From Cytidiella melzeri (lineage: Eukaryota; Basidiomycota; Agaricomycetes; Polyporales; Irpicaceae): a stretch of 64,000 nucleotides of DNA. Location: contig JABYQR010000038.1 in assembly GCA_022592445.1 (NCBI GenBank), forward strand, positions 62,001-126,000. Reading direction: 5' to 3'. Shown in pieces: positions 62,129 to 64,000 of the stretch (positions are counted from its first letter, which is position 1; each line of letters opens with the position of its first letter). Under the pieces are notes generated by a model. That model was not told the origin of the DNA and made no database searches. It saw only the letters and a list, made by a program, of their open reading frames with translations. The position numbers and the translations under genes are program-made.

Positions 62129-63631
62129 ATGTCTTCTAACCCTCTTGCTTTCCCGACGATTGCCTTACTCTCATCGATTCTCGTTCTCGTTCCACTTCCC
62201 TGGCAGCTTGAAGCTTGGAATATTGGAACATGTCTATACATGATTTGGACCTCGCTGGCGTGCTTGAACTTTGGCATCAACTCCATAATATGGCGTGCAG
62301 ATGCAATAAATCGTGCTCCCATTTGGTGTGACATCTGTGAGCGACTCTCTCAATCTGCATGCTCCAGACTCTGACTGTCTTGTCCAGCATCTCGCATCAT
62401 TGTCGCGACATCCGTCGCTCTTCCGGCTTCATCTTTGTGTATTCTGCGACGGCTGCATAAGATCATCACAGCACCGACGTTGATGACAAGCACCACACGT
62501 AGAAAGGTATCGTTAATTCCTTGTCGATACTAGCTATATCCTCACTAACTGATTGCTGTAGGATGCTATTATAGATCTGTCCATTGGTGTAGGAATACCT
62601 TTGATCCAACTTGTTATGCGTAAGTCTGCACTCCAATTTACGTCCCTCCCAATACTTACCTTTGACCTCGTAGAGTACGTTGTGTCTGGTGGGTTCCCGT
62701 TCTAGCGTGTAGTACGGGACACTAGCTAAACCACAAGCCTTTAGGTCACCGCTTTGACATTTTCGAAGGAGCTGGTTGCTACCCCTTCACCTACAACACA
62801 CCTGTAGCATACCCATTGTCCATCACTTGGCCGATCGTCATCGGAATGGTGTCGGCCATCTACTGTGGTATGCACCTATGCCAAATTTCTCTGGACTGCT
62901 CTGATGCATACCACAGTACTCACCCTACGAGCATTGATGCGGAGGCGCGCACAGCTCGCCGAATTTTTCTCATCCAATTCTTCTCTCACAGCACAACGCT
63001 ACATCCGTCTGATGGCAATGGCGATCATGGAGATGCTTTGCACTGTGCCTATCTCCTCGTATGGCATGTATCTGAATCTCACGAGATATGAAGTCCTGCC
63101 GTGGATCAGCTGGGCGGACACGCACTTTCACTACTCGAAGGTCGGCCTTTATCCCTCCATCCTGTGGCATGAGAATCATGTTACGGCGCTCGCAATCGAA
63201 ATAAGCCGTTGGCTCCCTGTCGGCTGTGCTTTGGTGTTTTTCATCTTCTTCGGCATTGCCGAAGACGCGAGAAGGCACTATTGGCAAGGACTCGTGAGGG
63301 TCGCCTCATTCCTTCATCTCCGTCGAACATCGACTAGGTGCGCACAGTCTTTCTGTAACCTTATTCACCGCTAATATGCTCTTTCTGCAGGAGCGTCTTG
63401 CCTTTGGCTGATAAGTTGCCTGCTGGCAATGCTTACCTGTCGCGTCCGACTCCGGCGCGCAAATCTTCGCTGTCGTTTTCAATGACAGACATCGGGGAGA
63501 GTCACACCAAGTCTGACTCCTTCGACTTACCTCTCTACACCCTTGACTGCGCTTCGCAGACCATGACGGACATACCTTCTCCTTCGACCGCCTCGACGCT
63601 TCTCAACTTTCCTGAGAAAGCTCATGTATAA
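62129..63631 (+). CDS. STE3: STE3-type pheromone receptor 2
   Basis: Second STE3 GPCR, 394 residues from seven exons (62129-62336, 62388-62506, 62562-62619, 62674-62688, 62745-62867, 62917-63337, 63391-63631). Landmarks match receptor 1: LVPLPWQLEAWNIGTCLYM, NRAPIWCDI, PASSLCILRRLH, QYVVSGHRFDIFEGAGC, PWISWADTHFHYSK and EISRWLPVGCALVFFIFFGI. All six intron positions correspond, including a 15-nt exon 4 and a 123-nt exon 5. The tail is Ser/Thr/Pro-rich but shorter than in receptor 1. Strong divergence in loops and tail suggests a different ligand set. It forms a sublocus with pheromones 4-6. Confidence 0.94.
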
Positions 63632-64000
63632 CGACCCCGACCATCTTTCTTTATGATGACCCTTATTCCCTCACCACGTTCATTAGATCTTCGAACAAAT
63701 TGCATATAACTGTGTCACTGTAGCAATAGCATTCAACCGTGTCGTCCCGGAATACATCTTTCCATGCTTGAGGCATGAACTATCTCGTTTTCATCCGTCA
63801 CAACAGGCATGCGCGTACACACCTTCAGTGCATTGACTGAGAATTACGCGCGAGCAACCAAAAGTATCTGAAATTAGTGTGCGCCTTCTCGTGAGGCTCA
63901 TCAGTTCACCTTCCGACTACTCCTCAGCCTGAGGCAAGAGCTGCGAGTCTAGCAGGTACCTGGGGTCCCCGAGAATATTCAAGTTATAACTAATTATCAG
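63632..64000. other. 3' flank of receptor 2; no gene
   Basis: No supported coding sequence to the window end. Confidence 0.5.

Overview
The window comes from a filamentous basidiomycete, most likely a wood- or litter-decaying agaricomycete. Genes carry many short introns (mostly 48-70 bp, GT-AG) with CTNAC/CTAAT-like branch sites. There is a Tad-like LINE, and the gene content is typical: STE3 pheromone receptors with CaaX pheromone precursors, secreted GMC and flavin amine oxidases, a GH16 glucanase and expanded BTB genes. All exon joins below were made by eye from frame continuity and splice signals; no alignment or search was run.

Layout. 1-9.2 kb: 3' end of a phosphatidylserine decarboxylase (+), a small secreted double-psi beta-barrel protein (+) and a flavin-dependent halogenase (-). 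9.8-16.3 kb: remnant of a frameshifted gene (-), then a complete-length but mutated LINE (+) ending in a poly(A) tract. 16.4-27 kb: five members of a protein family I do not recognise, three intact tandem copies on the minus strand (A, B, C) and, beyond the choline-phosphate cytidylyltransferase gene PCT1 (+), a diverged intact copy (D) and a decayed copy (E). 27.3-33.8 kb: secreted GMC oxidoreductase (-), a 46-residue secreted peptide (+) and a secreted flavin amine oxidase (-). 34.9-43.2 kb: four BTB/POZ paralogs arranged + + - -, the first two broken and the last two intact. 43.4-47.3 kb: GH16 glucanase (-) and an acidic RGG-rich protein (+).

48.7-63.6 kb: a B-type (pheromone/receptor) mating locus. 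It has two STE3-type seven-transmembrane receptor genes (53.2-54.9 kb, -; 62.1-63.6 kb, +) and six CaaX pheromone precursor genes at 48.7, 50.8, 55.8, 59.1, 60.0 and 61.3 kb. In the known system the precursors are cleaved near an E-H/D-R pair and farnesylated at the C-terminal Cys, and the peptide activates a non-self STE3 receptor. The spacing suggests two subloci, each with one receptor and about three pheromones. Five pheromone genes have a clear TATA box 100-205 bp upstream, one of them inside the loop of a perfect inverted repeat.

Most notable: the compact receptor/pheromone locus (two precursors are shorter than 60 codons), the unrecognised tandem family A-E, two unusually long GC-AG introns, and a GH16 gene whose catalytic motif falls on a splice junction that is one base out of frame.
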